The notes: a model not told the origin generated them from the letters alone. A stretch of 64,000 bases of DNA from JAJEFO01 sp965209045 (GCA_965209045.1 CBDBPW010000001.1:1054001-1118000); one strand, 5' to 3'. Positions 31,484 through 41,304 are shown, counted from the first letter of the stretch. A program made the numbers and translations.

Positions 31484-34013
31484 TGACGATGCGTCCGGGC
31501 ACGACGATCAGTTTCTTCGGCTGGCCGCCGGCCAGCGTCTTGACGACAGCTTGGTCGGCAAGCACGAGCTTTTCAAGCTCGGAACTGTCGATGTCCTTGG
31601 CAACAACGATTTCGGACCGTCGCTTGCCGTTGACCTGAATCGGCAGCGTCACCGAATCCTCAACAAGGTATGCCTCGTCCGCCTCCGGCCAAGCGGCGTC
31701 CGCCACGAGCCCCTCGCCATCCTGCATGGCCCAAATCTCTTCCGCGAGATGAGGTGTCATCGGCGACATGAGCTGGGCCAGAACCTTGATTGCCTCACGC
31801 CGTGCGGCATGCGACGCCCTGGACTTCGCCAGGACATTCGTGAATGCATAGAGCTTGGCGATCGACGTGTTGAACCCAAAGCTCTCGATCCCCATGGTCA
31901 CGTCGTGGACTGTCCTGTGAAGCTCGCGCAAAAGGGTGTTGTCGTCCGATCCAGTGTCCTTGCCCGCAGCGATTTCTGACGAGATTCGGTGAATCCGGGC
32001 GAGGTGCTTGTGTGCGGCTTCAGCGCCAGCGGCGGTCCATTCCACGTCGCGTTCGGGCGGCGAATCGCTCAGGACGAACCAGCGGGCGGTGTCGGCACCG
32101 TACCGGTCAATGATGTCGACCGGGTCCACTACGTTCTTCTTTGACTTGGACATCTTTGCCGATGCAATGATTTCGACCTGGCTGCCGTCTTTCAGGTAGC
32201 CCGTTCCGTCCCTCAGCTCCACGTCTTCGGGGAAATGATAGATCTTGCGGCCGTCTGCTTCCCGGGTCTGGTAGATGGCGTGAGTCACCATGCCCTGCGT
32301 GAACAGCGCGTCGAAAGGCTCGACGGCCGTATTCGGCAAATGACCGCAGAGGTGCATGGCCCGGGCGAAGAAGCGCGAGTACAGGAGGTGGAGAATCGCG
32401 TGCTCTATGCCGCCGATGTACTGGTCGACATTCATCCAGTAGGCAGCTTCGTCCAAGTCCGCCGGAGTCTCTGCCCGAGGCGCCGTGAACCGCACGAAAT
32501 ACCAGGATGAATCGACGAACGTGTCCATCGTGTCGGTTTCGCGCCTTGCCGGCCTTCCGCAGCCCGGGCACGAGGTGTCGCGCCAGGTCGGATGTCGCGC
32601 GAGCGGGTTGCCCGGTTCATCGAAGCTCACGTCCTCGGGCAGGAGCACCGGCAGGTTCTCCTTCTTCTCGGGCACGGTGCCGCAGCTGTCGCAATGAACA
32701 ACCGGAATCGGGCAGCCCCAGTAGCGCTGGCGGGACAGGCCCCAGTCGCGAAGGCGGTATTGTATGATTCCCTCACCCCAGCCGTTTGCTTCGGCGAAGT
32801 CTATCGTGGCGTCTATGGCTTCCTGCCCCGTCGCAACATCGATGCCCGTGAAATGGTCGATCCACTTGACGCGTTCGGTCTTTGGCGGGACGAAAGCCAC
32901 GCTGTCGACCGGTCGCGGGTCGTCGAGGGAAAGGAACGTGTCGATGACCGGCAGGCCGTACTTGCGGCAGAAGTCCAGGTCACGCTGGTCGTGCGCCGGC
33001 GAGCCGAAGATCGCGCCGGTGCCATAGTCCATGAGGATGAAGTTGGCGATCCAGACCGGAAGTTCCCAGTTCGGGTCCAACGGGTGACTTGCGGAAAGCC
33101 CGGTGTCCAGGCCGAGCTTTTCCGCCTTCTCGAGCGCCTCTTCCGTCGCGCCGCCTTTCTGGCAGGCCATGCGGAAGCTCTCCACCTTGGGGTCGTCCTC
33201 TGCCAGTTTCCTTGCCAGAGGGTGGTCTGGGGAAATGCCGATGAAGGACGCTCCCAGAAGCGTGTCGGGGCGTGTGGTGTACACTTCGATGGCCTCGCCG
33301 CCATCGGTGCGCTCGAACGCGAGCCGAAGGCCGCGAGACTTGCCGATCCAGTTCTGCTGCATCAGCTTGACCTTCGCCGGCCAGTCATCCAGCCCGTCAA
33401 TGGCGTTCAGCAGCTCCTCCGCGAAATCGCTGATCCGGAAGAACCACTGCGTCAGTTCGCGCCGCTCCACTTCCGCCCCTGAGCGCCAACCCTTGCCGTC
33501 GATGACCTGCTCGTTGGCCAGGACGGTCATGTCCACCGGGTCCCAGTTCACCGTTGCGCTTTTGCGGTAGGCGAGGCCCTTGTCCATGAAGTCGATGAAC
33601 ATGGATTGCTGCTGACCGTAGTATTCCGGGTCGCAGGTGGCGAACTCCCGGGACCAGTCGATTGAGAGCCCGAGAGGCTTCAACTGCTCCCGCATGGTGT
33701 CGATATTGCCGTAGGTCCAGTCCCTTGGGTGGCCTCCCGAGGCCATGGCTGCATTTTCGGCCGGCATGCCGAAGGCGTCCCAGCCCATGGGGTGCAGGAC
33801 GCTGTGGCCGGTCGCCCGCTTGTAGCGCGCGATGACGTCGCCCATCGTGTAGTTCCGCACGTGGCCGATGTGGATGCGCCCCGAGGGATAGGGAAACATC
33901 TCGAGTACGTAGTATTTGGGCCTGCTCTTGTCACGGGTTGCGAAGAAGGTCCCTGCTTCCTGCCAGCGGGCCTGCCACTTGGGTTCGATGGTGTTGGTGT
34001 CGTAGCCGGACAT
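31470..34013 (-). CDS. leuS: Leucyl-tRNA synthetase
   Basis: Class I aminoacyl-tRNA synthetase of 847 residues. The HIGH signature is in SGRIHIGHVRNY near residue 50 and the KMSKS loop in AKMSKSKKN near 618. Between them lie the editing domain with TRPDTLLGASFIGISPDHPLA near residue 245 and a zinc-ribbon-like cysteine cluster (CDSCGTVPEK ... CPGCGRP). Full length, with the C-terminal domain ending VPGRIVNVVV. It starts the leuS-lptE-holA operon. Confidence 0.97.
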   Translation of the reverse strand: MSGYDTNTIEPKWQARWQEAGTFFATRDKSRPKYYVLEMFPYPSGRIHIGHVRNYTMGDVIARYKRATGHSVLHPMGWDAFGMPAENAAMASGGHPRDWTYGNIDTMREQLKPLGLSIDWSREFATCDPEYYGQQQSMFIDFMDKGLAYRKSATVNWDPVDMTVLANEQVIDGKGWRSGAEVERRELTQWFFRISDFAEELLNAIDGLDDWPAKVKLMQQNWIGKSRGLRLAFERTDGGEAIEVYTTRPDTLLGASFIGISPDHPLARKLAEDDPKVESFRMACQKGGATEEALEKAEKLGLDTGLSASHPLDPNWELPVWIANFILMDYGTGAIFGSPAHDQRDLDFCRKYGLPVIDTFLSLDDPRPVDSVAFVPPKTERVKWIDHFTGIDVATGQEAIDATIDFAEANGWGEGIIQYRLRDWGLSRQRYWGCPIPVVHCDSCGTVPEKKENLPVLLPEDVSFDEPGNPLARHPTWRDTSCPGCGRPARRETDTMDTFVDSSWYFVRFTAPRAETPADLDEAAYWMNVDQYIGGIEHAILHLLYSRFFARAMHLCGHLPNTAVEPFDALFTQGMVTHAIYQTREADGRKIYHFPEDVELRDGTGYLKDGSQVEIIASAKMSKSKKNVVDPVDIIDRYGADTARWFVLSDSPPERDVEWTAAGAEAAHKHLARIHRISSEIAAGKDTGSDDNTLLRELHRTVHDVTMGIESFGFNTSIAKLYAFTNVLAKSRASHAARREAIKVLAQLMSPMTPHLAEEIWAMQDGEGLVADAAWPEADEAYLVEDSVTLPIQVNGKRRSEIVVAKDIDSSELEKLVLADQAVVKTLAGGQPKKLIVVPGRIVNVVV

Positions 34014-34119
34014 GTGCCATCCTCGGGCTTCGTGCAGCGCCTGACTATTCCGGGTTGTGACTAAGGTCTAGGGCGCAATGCCCGCTGGCGTGCCGGGCTC
34101 CGGCGCACTTGCAGGGCCG

Positions 34120-34584
34120 TCAAAGGCCCCGATCCTGGACCCGAAGCTGGCGGGCGCGCGTCAGGATGGCATTCTCGACGGTGCGCACGGCTTCCGTCGG
34201 TGCCGGGCCAGAACGGGTCAGGAGCGCGACCTTCAGCGAGCGTGCATCAAGCGCCGGGTCACGCACGACGACAGTTGCGCGGTAGGCACGCCCGCCGCCG
34301 GGAGGCGTGCCGTAGCCGGTCACGATCACGCCCGAGAATGGGTCGGCGGATTCGATCGGCAGGAAGTCCAGGATGTCAAGCGAGGCGCTCCAGATGTACT
34401 TGTTGACCTCGAGCGTCGTATTCGGATCGTCGACGTTGGTGAAGAGATCCCAGATGGTCTCCCGGCGATCTTCCTCGGTGGCGGAATCCGACGGGTCGCC
34501 GCCGGATTCGCTTTGGTCGCGACCGCAGCCCGACAGGGTCACCGCAACGATCGTCAGCGCAAGGGCGAATCGACTAGGTCTCAT
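34120..34584 (-). CDS. DUF3576 lipoprotein
   Basis: Predicted lipoprotein of 154 residues. The start MRPSRFALALTIVAVTLSGCG at 34584 has a GGAAGG Shine-Dalgarno and a lipobox VTLSGC. The mature part contains the DUF3576 core ETIWDLFTNVDDPNTTLEVNKYIWSASLDILDFLPIESADPFSGVIVTGYGTPPGG. The family is conserved in alphaproteobacteria with unknown function, perhaps in envelope assembly. It lies just upstream of leuS, in the same direction with a 106-bp gap, an arrangement common in Rhodobacterales. Confidence 0.85.
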   Translation of the reverse strand: MRPSRFALALTIVAVTLSGCGRDQSESGGDPSDSATEEDRRETIWDLFTNVDDPNTTLEVNKYIWSASLDILDFLPIESADPFSGVIVTGYGTPPGGGRAYRATVVVRDPALDARSLKVALLTRSGPAPTEAVRTVENAILTRARQLRVQDRGL

Positions 34585-34873
34585 TCTCTGGCCTTCCATG
34601 CAGAAAGAGGCACGCTGCCACCGGATCCCAAGCATGAGTATCCGAGAGACCATGGCGGCTCAAGGGATTTCGAGTGCTAGGATGCCGCTCGACGACTGCC
34701 GGCCCGCATTGGCAGGGAGCGGGCATTGCCAGGAGATGCAGAACGAGCCGGATTTCCGTCATTCGGATTGAGCCGGTCAAGGGCGGCTCGGTCGGCCAGT
34801 CGGTGCCGTTTTCCCCTTCTCGACATCGAGCGGCCCCGGACATAGTTTCGCCGCTAGTTCCCGGAAACGCCGC

Positions 34874-37054
34874 ATGCCAACTTCCCGACCCGAGATCGCA
34901 GACCGCACCTTCACGTACGAGGCTGGCGTCAGGCTTCTTTCGGAACGGAAGCTCCGCGAGGCCTTGACGGAATTCCTGGGCGTCGTCGCGGACAACCCAG
35001 AGCACGCCGAGGCGTGTTTCCAGGTCGCGCGCCTCCTGCTCAAGACGCTCCGCTTCAAGGATTCCATCGCGTGGTTTCATCGTGCGGCAGCCCTGCAACC
35101 TGATGCCGAACAGGTGTGGCAAGGACGGGCCGAAGCGGTCGCCCTCGGCGGCAGCGACGCCGACAGGCGCGACCTCGTGGCAGCGCTGAAGTCCGCCCCA
35201 ATCGACCCGAAAGTCCGCGTCCGGCTGCAGGACCGGTTCGGGTCGCTCCGGAAGGCGTCGCGCCCGCATGCGGGAGGCGTTCCTTCCAAGGTCATCGCAG
35301 GGCTGGTCGCCGCTCTTCGCTCCGGTGACGCCCCGGCGGTTGAGGCGAAGGCCAAAGCGCTCATGCGCAAGGCGCCGCGTTCCGCCGTGTTGGCCTGCAT
35401 CCTTGCCGAGACACAGGCCATCCAGAAACGGTCCGAAGAAGCCATCGCAAGCTATCAACGCGCGATCAAGCTGGATCCGGATTATGCCGAGGCCTACGGG
35501 GGCGCAGGCCGGGTTCTGTTCAACTCGGGCCGGATCCGCGACGCCGCAGAGGCTATGCGGCCCGCCGTGATTCTCGCGCCCGACGGCGTGCCTGGGCTGG
35601 CGGGCTTGGGCGCGTCTCTATCACGGCTGGGTCATCACCAAGCTGCCGTTGTCCTGCTGAAGCGGGCGTCCCGGCTGGATCGCAGGGATGCCCGCCTCTT
35701 CGTCGAGCTCGGGGATGCCTGTGCACGCCTTGGCGATCACGAAGCCGCCGTCGAAGCCTACGCGCATGCTGTCGAGCTCGCCTCAAGGTCCGCGAAAGGC
35801 GTTTCGGTCGGCCTTCGCCTCGCCTTTGCCGACGCGCTTGAGCATGTCCAAAGGTCTGCCGACGCGCTGGCCGAACTCGACAGGGCCCTGAGAGACGAGC
35901 CGGCGCATGCCGGGGCACTCTTGTCCAAGGCCTCGATGCTGCAGACGCGAGGTGAATTCGAGGAGGCGCATGAACTCTTTCGCCGCGTCATCCAGCGACA
36001 TCCCGAGAATGGTGATGCCTACCGTCGTCTCATGATCAGCTACAGGGCGACGAGGAACGACCCGATCATTGACGAAATGGTCGATCTGTTCGAGCGTGAT
36101 GGCATCCGCGACGAGGATCGCATGAACCTCGGGTTCGCCATTGCCAAGGCCCTTGAGGACACCCGTGACGACGCGCGTGTCTTCCGATTTCTGGGCGAGG
36201 CGAACCGAATTGCGGACGGGCTGTCCGGCGTGTCCGCCAATCAGCGCTTTGCGGAGATCGCCGACTGCCGCGAAGCGTATGGGCGCATTGACTTCGCGCG
36301 GGTCGCGGCAGCTGCCGAGAACCGTTTCGCGCCGATTTTCGTGACCGGGCTGCCCCGCTCCGGGACGACGCTTGTCGAGCAGATCATAGCGGCGCATTCA
36401 GGCGTCGAGAGCGGTGGCGAACTCGGCTTTGCATCCTATTTCTGCCGTGCCCTGGTGTCCGCAAGACCAGGCGTGCCCAGCGGTGAACCCGACCCGGATC
36501 TCGTCGCCGGAATTGGTCGGGACTACACCAAGGCGATCGGTCGGCGGTTTCCCGGCGCGGGTCATGTGACCGACAAGTCCATCTACACGTTCGAGCACGT
36601 CGGAGTCTTGAAGCTGGCCTTGCCCAACGCGCGTTTCGTGGTGGTGCGACGGGATCCGAGGGACAACCTGTTCTCGATCTACAAGAGCAGGTTCGCCCAA
36701 GGCACGCACGGCTACGCCTACGACTTTGAGAAGCTGGCGCGATACTACGGTGAATTCGAGCGCATGATCGGCCTTTGGCGCGAGCGAGTGCCGGGCTGGT
36801 TTCATGAAGTTTCCTACGAAAGGCTTGTCGCGAACCCGGAGGAGGAGACCAGGAGACTGATCGCGGCTTGCGGGCTAGATTGGGAGGACGCGTGCCTGAA
36901 CTTCCACGAGAGAGCCAGCCGGGTCCAGACGCTCAGCGTCTTCCAGGTGCGTCAGCCCATTACGAGCGCGTCGGTGAAGGGCTGGCGGAGATTCGAAGCG
37001 GAGTTGAAACCCATGATCGACACATTGAGAAGGGACGGCCATGTCGTTGACTGA
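34874..37054 (+). CDS. TPR-repeat sulfotransferase
   Basis: Protein of 726 residues. An N-terminal array of about ten tetratricopeptide-like repeats (for example AIASYQRAIKLDPDYAEAYGGAGRVLFNSG near residue 190) occupies roughly residues 12-420. The C-terminal sulfotransferase_3-type domain carries the PAPS 5'-phosphosulfate loop FVTGLPRSGTTLVEQIIAAH near residue 490 and the 3'-phosphate motif VVRRDPRDNLFSIYKSRF near 590. It should transfer sulfate from PAPS to a carbohydrate, lipid or tyrosine acceptor; the acceptor is unknown. The PAP released could be recycled by the CysQ-like enzyme in the window. It overlaps yggS by 14 bp. Confidence 0.9.
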   Translation: MPTSRPEIADRTFTYEAGVRLLSERKLREALTEFLGVVADNPEHAEACFQVARLLLKTLRFKDSIAWFHRAAALQPDAEQVWQGRAEAVALGGSDADRRDLVAALKSAPIDPKVRVRLQDRFGSLRKASRPHAGGVPSKVIAGLVAALRSGDAPAVEAKAKALMRKAPRSAVLACILAETQAIQKRSEEAIASYQRAIKLDPDYAEAYGGAGRVLFNSGRIRDAAEAMRPAVILAPDGVPGLAGLGASLSRLGHHQAAVVLLKRASRLDRRDARLFVELGDACARLGDHEAAVEAYAHAVELASRSAKGVSVGLRLAFADALEHVQRSADALAELDRALRDEPAHAGALLSKASMLQTRGEFEEAHELFRRVIQRHPENGDAYRRLMISYRATRNDPIIDEMVDLFERDGIRDEDRMNLGFAIAKALEDTRDDARVFRFLGEANRIADGLSGVSANQRFAEIADCREAYGRIDFARVAAAAENRFAPIFVTGLPRSGTTLVEQIIAAHSGVESGGELGFASYFCRALVSARPGVPSGEPDPDLVAGIGRDYTKAIGRRFPGAGHVTDKSIYTFEHVGVLKLALPNARFVVVRRDPRDNLFSIYKSRFAQGTHGYAYDFEKLARYYGEFERMIGLWRERVPGWFHEVSYERLVANPEEETRRLIAACGLDWEDACLNFHERASRVQTLSVFQVRQPITSASVKGWRRFEAELKPMIDTLRRDGHVVD

Positions 37055-37694
37055 AACCAGGTCGCGCATTTCCGATGCCGCCGAATTGCATGGACGAGAT
37101 GTTGCCGACATTTCGCTGATCGCCGTTTCGAAGCTTCAGCCCCTTGACCGCATCGAGGCAGCGCTCGGGCAAGGGCATCGCGTCTTCGGCGAGAACCGGT
37201 TGCAGGAAGCCCAGGGAAAGTGGCCGGCATTCCGTGAACGGTTTCCGGATGTTGATTTGCATCTCGTTGGCGCGCTGCAGACCAACAAGGTCAGGGCCGC
37301 CACGGCGTTGTTTGACGCAATTCACGTGGTTGACCGTCTGAAACTTGCCACGACGATTGCCCGGATTGCGGGAGAGACCGGATCCTGTCCGGACCTGTTC
37401 GTCCAGGTAAACACCGGAAACGAACCCCAAAAGGCTGGCGTTGCCGTGGACGGCGCCGACGATCTGGTTGCTGGATGCCGGGCGCTTGACTTGCCACTGA
37501 AGGGACTCATGTGCCTTCCGCCCGTCGACGAGCCCCCGAGCCTGCACTTCGCTCTCCTGAAGAAGATCGCGAATCGCAATGACCTGCCTTGCCTGTCGAT
37601 GGGAATGAGCGGCGATCTCGAAGAGGCGATCGGCCAAGGGGCCACGCATGTCCGCGTTGGTTCCGCGGTCTTCGGGGAGCGGGACCGCCGCTGA
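37041..37694 (+). CDS. yggS: YggS/PLPBP family PLP homeostasis protein
   Basis: Small fold-type III PLP-binding protein of 217 residues. The Schiff-base lysine is in ISLIAVSKLQPLDRI (near residue 33), followed by GENRLQEAQGKW and HLVGALQTNKVR near residue 75, then SMGMSGDLEEAIGQGATHVRVGSAVFGER at the end. These are all YggS signatures. It keeps free pyridoxal phosphate balanced in the cytoplasm. Its start lies in the end of the sulfotransferase gene, so the two are translationally coupled. Confidence 0.95.
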   Translation: MSLTETRSRISDAAELHGRDVADISLIAVSKLQPLDRIEAALGQGHRVFGENRLQEAQGKWPAFRERFPDVDLHLVGALQTNKVRAATALFDAIHVVDRLKLATTIARIAGETGSCPDLFVQVNTGNEPQKAGVAVDGADDLVAGCRALDLPLKGLMCLPPVDEPPSLHFALLKKIANRNDLPCLSMGMSGDLEEAIGQGATHVRVGSAVFGERDRR

Positions 37695-38060
37695 GGCACC
37701 TAGCTGTTCGGGACGAGTGGTCGAGGCCGGTCGACGTGCCTTCCGGATGGCACGGACGAGAGCGAGCATCAGGAATCCGGCGAAGCGGAACGGGAAGCGT
37801 CACCTGGCGACGTTTGGAGAAGTGAGAGAACGCTCGAACGCGTGGACTCCGAAGTGGCGCAAGGGTTGGAATTCGGAACGTGTGCGGCACGCGTTCGCCT
37901 TGTTTTGGCGATCCAGGCGATCCCCGTCGCAAGCAGAGAGGACGCGGATCGCGGCGAATGTGCCATCCGTTCCACGAACGGCGGCTGTGCCAACGCGAGG
38001 TGCTTGCGCACGGCGCTGCCGGCACTCGCGCGCGGGATCGACCGCTTGTCCGTCGAGAGG
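37695..38060. other. Convergent intergenic gap, no gene recognised
   Basis: About 365 bp between yggS and the end of the L,D-transpeptidase gene. Open frames here (for example 37648-38070 plus) are arginine/proline-rich and lack motifs. I see no clear terminator hairpin with a T-run. Confidence 0.5.
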
Positions 38061-38636
38061 CTACGCTTGAGGCGGAACGAACAACGTCGCGCCAAGCGGA
38101 AGATGGCGGGCGATCCATGCGAGGTGATCGGGCCGAAGCGCAATGCAGCCTTCCGTCGGGCATCCCGTTCTTCGCCAGCGATGCGCAAAGATCGCCGAGC
38201 CCTGCCGTGCAACCGGCCAGTTCCAGTCCGTCAGCAACACCAGGTCGTAGAGTCGGTCTGAGCGCCAAAGCCGCTCGTGGGACGCTCCAAAGGGTGCCCG
38301 TACCTTGTGATTGTAGGCCGGGTGCCCGGCATCATCGCACCAGCAGTCGTCGGGGTGGATCGTTCTGGCCCAAGGTGCAGGTCTCGCAATCCGGTCGGCA
38401 CGATATAGCATGCCCACAATCCGATGGATGCCCGAAGGCGTGCCGCCGTCTCCTTCACGCTTGTCCTCGACCACGCCGTTGCGGCCGATGGTGCAGGGAA
38501 AGCGCCGCTTCCGGAACCAAAGCCCTGATCGGGAAAGCACCATGATGGCAGGCCTGCCGCGTTGCGCTCGCCGAAACACCTGGGCGAGATGGTTTCCCTT
38601 CGAACCGAATTCGGTCACCTTGGCCGGATCGTTCAC
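38061..38636 (-). CDS. L,D-transpeptidase (YkuD-like) domain protein
   Basis: Protein of 191 residues with the catalytic motif IFAHRWRRTGCPTEGCIALRPDHL (His near residue 158, Cys near 168) and KREGDGGTPSGIHRI upstream, the arrangement of YkuD-type peptidoglycan L,D-transpeptidases. No clear signal peptide is present. Its ATG at 38636 overlaps the ribA stop (ATGA), favouring that start over the internal M32. The gene might crosslink or attach to peptidoglycan if exported by another route, or act on other D-amino-acid substrates; the role is inferred from the fold. Confidence 0.82.
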   Translation of the reverse strand: MNDPAKVTEFGSKGNHLAQVFRRAQRGRPAIMVLSRSGLWFRKRRFPCTIGRNGVVEDKREGDGGTPSGIHRIVGMLYRADRIARPAPWARTIHPDDCWCDDAGHPAYNHKVRAPFGASHERLWRSDRLYDLVLLTDWNWPVARQGSAIFAHRWRRTGCPTEGCIALRPDHLAWIARHLPLGATLFVPPQA

Positions 38637-39709
38637 AGAATGTGCCCCGACTTCCTGGCCTTGACGTCAAGGTAGTCGGCATTTTCGGCGGTCTTCCCGA
38701 CCAGGAGGGGAACCCGCTCAACGACCTCGATTCCCTGCGTCTCCATCATGTCGACCTTGGCCGGATTGTTGGTCAGAAGGCGTACGGACGAAAACCCAAG
38801 TCGCTTCAGAATGTCGGCACCCGTGCGAAAGTCACGCTCGTCATCTTCGAATCCAAGACGGTGATTGGCCTCAACGGTGTCAAACCCCTGATCCTGCAGC
38901 CGGTAGGCTCTCATCTTGTTGGCCAAGCCGATGCCGCGACCTTCCTGGTGGAGGTAGAGCAGGACGCCCGCACCCTCTTCCTCCATCTGCCTGAGGGCCG
39001 CATGCAGCTGTGCTCCGCAATCGCATTTCAGGGATCCAAGGACATCGCCAGTGAAACAGGCCGAATGCAGTCTCGCCAGCACCGGGGCGCCACGTGGCGG
39101 CTTCCCGATTTCGGCTGCCACATGATCCTCGCCGCCATCATCAGGTCGGAACACGTGGACACTGCTCCGTGCGGCGAGAGCCGTTGGCACTTGGCCTGCG
39201 ACAACCTCTTCATGGGTTGCCGGCGCCGTCAGGAATTCATCAAGACCGTCCGCGTCAAGCACCGTCAGTTCCTTGGGTGGCGCATCCTCGATCTCTGTCA
39301 CTATGGCCGCGGGGAGGAGTCTTGCGGACTTGACCAGCCGGAGGGCGAGCCCGTGAATGCGGGCCGAGCCGCCCCGTTCCGATGTGAACGGTCCCTTCAT
39401 TGGCCGCGAGAGATCGTCTTGCGGGTCGGCAACGGAGGCGACCCAGGTTGCAGTCGCGTCGAGAGGCAGCCGAAGGCGCGCAAGGTCGCCGTCATAGGCC
39501 CGTGCACTCAGTGTTTCCGCGCGACGGGCGGTGATCACCAAGACGGAGGCGCCATGCTTCACGACGTCCGCGAGCCTGACCGGGTCAATCCCGTCCGCGG
39601 CAAGGACCAGCGCACTCGAAGTGCCGGTCGAGACCACGACCGGCAGCCCCAGCCGCAGGTCGGTACGTGCCCGCGCAATGCGTTCCCGGAGGTTAGGTTT
39701 CAGCGTCAT
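38633..39709 (-). CDS. ribA: GTP cyclohydrolase II, long form
   Basis: Riboflavin-pathway enzyme of 358 residues. The C-terminal ~200 residues are RibA, with zinc cysteines in SACFTGDVLGSLKCDCG near residue 220, catalytic YLHQEGRGIGLANKM near 258 and LLTNNPAKVDMMETQGIEV near 320. The N-terminal ~150 residues are an extra domain seen in alphaproteobacterial RibA, resembling a degenerate DHBP-synthase region without the acidic active-site motif. It opens GTP to the first riboflavin precursor. Its stop overlaps the L,D-transpeptidase start. Confidence 0.93.
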   Translation of the reverse strand: MTLKPNLRERIARARTDLRLGLPVVVSTGTSSALVLAADGIDPVRLADVVKHGASVLVITARRAETLSARAYDGDLARLRLPLDATATWVASVADPQDDLSRPMKGPFTSERGGSARIHGLALRLVKSARLLPAAIVTEIEDAPPKELTVLDADGLDEFLTAPATHEEVVAGQVPTALAARSSVHVFRPDDGGEDHVAAEIGKPPRGAPVLARLHSACFTGDVLGSLKCDCGAQLHAALRQMEEEGAGVLLYLHQEGRGIGLANKMRAYRLQDQGFDTVEANHRLGFEDDERDFRTGADILKRLGFSSVRLLTNNPAKVDMMETQGIEVVERVPLLVGKTAENADYLDVKARKSGHIL

Positions 39710-39867
39710 CGGTGTCCGGTTCCGTTCAGATCTCTCACCACGCCTGTTTCCGCGATTTTATGAAACAATTCCACTGCCCGTGACACGTCCCGGTGAAATA
39801 TTGCAGCATTTCTTGCAAGACGCCCGGAGCCCTCGCATGTCCTCCTTGGATAGCTGCGGAGGACGCA

Positions 39868-40557
39868 ATGGCCCAGAACCTGAAAAAGATCTTGTTGGTG
39901 GATGACGACGACGACCTGCGCGAGGCGCTTGGCGAACAGCTGATTCTGACCGAAGACTTCGACGTATTCGAGGCAGCCAATGGCGCCGAAGCCACGCAGA
40001 AGGTCAAGCAGGCTTTGTACGATCTGGTGATACTGGACGTTGGGCTGCCCGACACGGACGGACGCGAACTTTGCCGCGTAATGAGAAAGCAGGGGGTCAA
40101 GTGTCCGATTCTCATGCTCACGGGCCACGACACCGATGCCGACACTATCCTGGGTCTTGATGCGGGCGCCAATGACTACGTCACCAAGCCATTCAAGTTC
40201 CCCGTCCTGCTTGCACGGATTCGTGCACAGCTCAGGCAACATGAACAGTCAGAGGACGCGGTGTTTCAGCTTGGGCCCTACACGTTTCAGCCCGCACAGA
40301 AGATGTTGCTCACGGAGGATGAGAAGAAGATCCGCCTGACCGAAAAGGAGACAAACATCCTGAAGTTCCTCTATCGAGCTTCCGAAGGAGTCGTGGCACG
40401 CGACGTGCTTCTCCACGAGGTTTGGGGATACAATGCTGGTGTCACGACGCACACGCTTGAGACGCATATCTACCGCCTGCGGCAGAAGATCGAGCCTGAA
40501 CCTTCGAACGCGCGCTTGCTGATCACCGAGTCCGGCGGATATCGGCTGGTCGCCTGA
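39868..40557 (+). CDS. OmpR-family response regulator (CenR-like)
   Basis: Two-component response regulator of 229 residues. The receiver domain has the acidic pocket LLVDDDDDLREA, the phospho-acceptor aspartate in LVILDVGLPD near residue 57, the LTGHD switch threonine and the K in VTKPFKFPVLLARI near 107. A C-terminal winged helix (LTEKETNILKFLYRASEGVVARDVLLHEVWGYNAGVTTHTLETHIYRLRQKIE) follows. A GGAGGA Shine-Dalgarno precedes ATG 39868. The close match in layout to CenR, an essential envelope regulator of alphaproteobacteria, is from recollection. No partner kinase is adjacent. Confidence 0.88.
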   Translation: MAQNLKKILLVDDDDDLREALGEQLILTEDFDVFEAANGAEATQKVKQALYDLVILDVGLPDTDGRELCRVMRKQGVKCPILMLTGHDTDADTILGLDAGANDYVTKPFKFPVLLARIRAQLRQHEQSEDAVFQLGPYTFQPAQKMLLTEDEKKIRLTEKETNILKFLYRASEGVVARDVLLHEVWGYNAGVTTHTLETHIYRLRQKIEPEPSNARLLITESGGYRLVA

Positions 40558-40746
40558 GCGGCGCGAGAGTCCCTTCGGGCGAAACCGAAACTGGCGGGTC
40601 CTCGACATCAAGCGTGAACCTGCGCTTGGCATGCCTGGCGGGCGCGTCGCAAGGCGCTTGCCGCCGCGATTTCCCAAGTCTAGTGTCCAGCGCAACTTTA
40701 TTCAAGCATCCTTGCCGGTCATGGCCTGACCTTCCGGACTTGGAGC

Positions 40747-41304
40747 GTGGTCGACATGGAGTTCCCGGATTCCGTCTGTGATGCCGAAGGCTGGCTGCTC
40801 ACTGGCTCCCGTCACGGCGCATATGACGACGAGCCCTTCATTTCGCCCTTGGAAAACTTCATCCGCAATGCCCGCACGGACGGCATCCCGATGGTCGGGG
40901 TTTGCTTCGGGCACCAGATCATCGCGCAGGCGCTTGGGGGACGGGTCGAGAAGTTCTCAGGCGGATGGTCGGTCGGTCGCGTCGAATACGATTTCGAAGG
41001 CGAATCCATTGCCGTGAACGCATGGCACCAGGACCAGGTGGTTCGGAAGCCGGACATGGCCCGCACCATTGCCACGGCGGACGGCTGCGACTACGCAGGC
41101 CTGGCCTACGGAAACTGGGCACTGACCGTACAGCCCCATCCGGAATTCGACGCTGACGCGGTCCGCATGCTGCTGGACACCCGCGCTCCAGGCGTGGTTC
41201 CGGAGGACCGCATGGAAGAAGCTCGCAAAGGGCTTTGCCTTCGGGTATCGCCGGAACTTGTTGGGGCCAGGATGGCGCAGTTCCTCAAGGCCGCCCGCGC
41301 CTGA
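40747..41304 (+). CDS. Class I glutamine amidotransferase-like protein, 5'-truncated
   Basis: The 185 residues from GTG 40747 (or ATG 40756) form most of a GATase1 domain: the nucleophile cysteine in GVCFGHQIIAQALGG near residue 54, histidine in VQPHPEFDA near 129 and the following glutamate. Homologues I know begin some 40 residues earlier. In-frame codons at 40690-40746 still resemble that missing part (ILAGHGLTFRTWSVVDMEF), but an in-frame TAG at 40681-40683 and loss of the first segment cut it off. The glutamine-hydrolysing triad is intact, so a shortened protein is possible, but a decayed gene is likelier. Confidence 0.75.
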   Translation: MVDMEFPDSVCDAEGWLLTGSRHGAYDDEPFISPLENFIRNARTDGIPMVGVCFGHQIIAQALGGRVEKFSGGWSVGRVEYDFEGESIAVNAWHQDQVVRKPDMARTIATADGCDYAGLAYGNWALTVQPHPEFDADAVRMLLDTRAPGVVPEDRMEEARKGLCLRVSPELVGARMAQFLKAARA

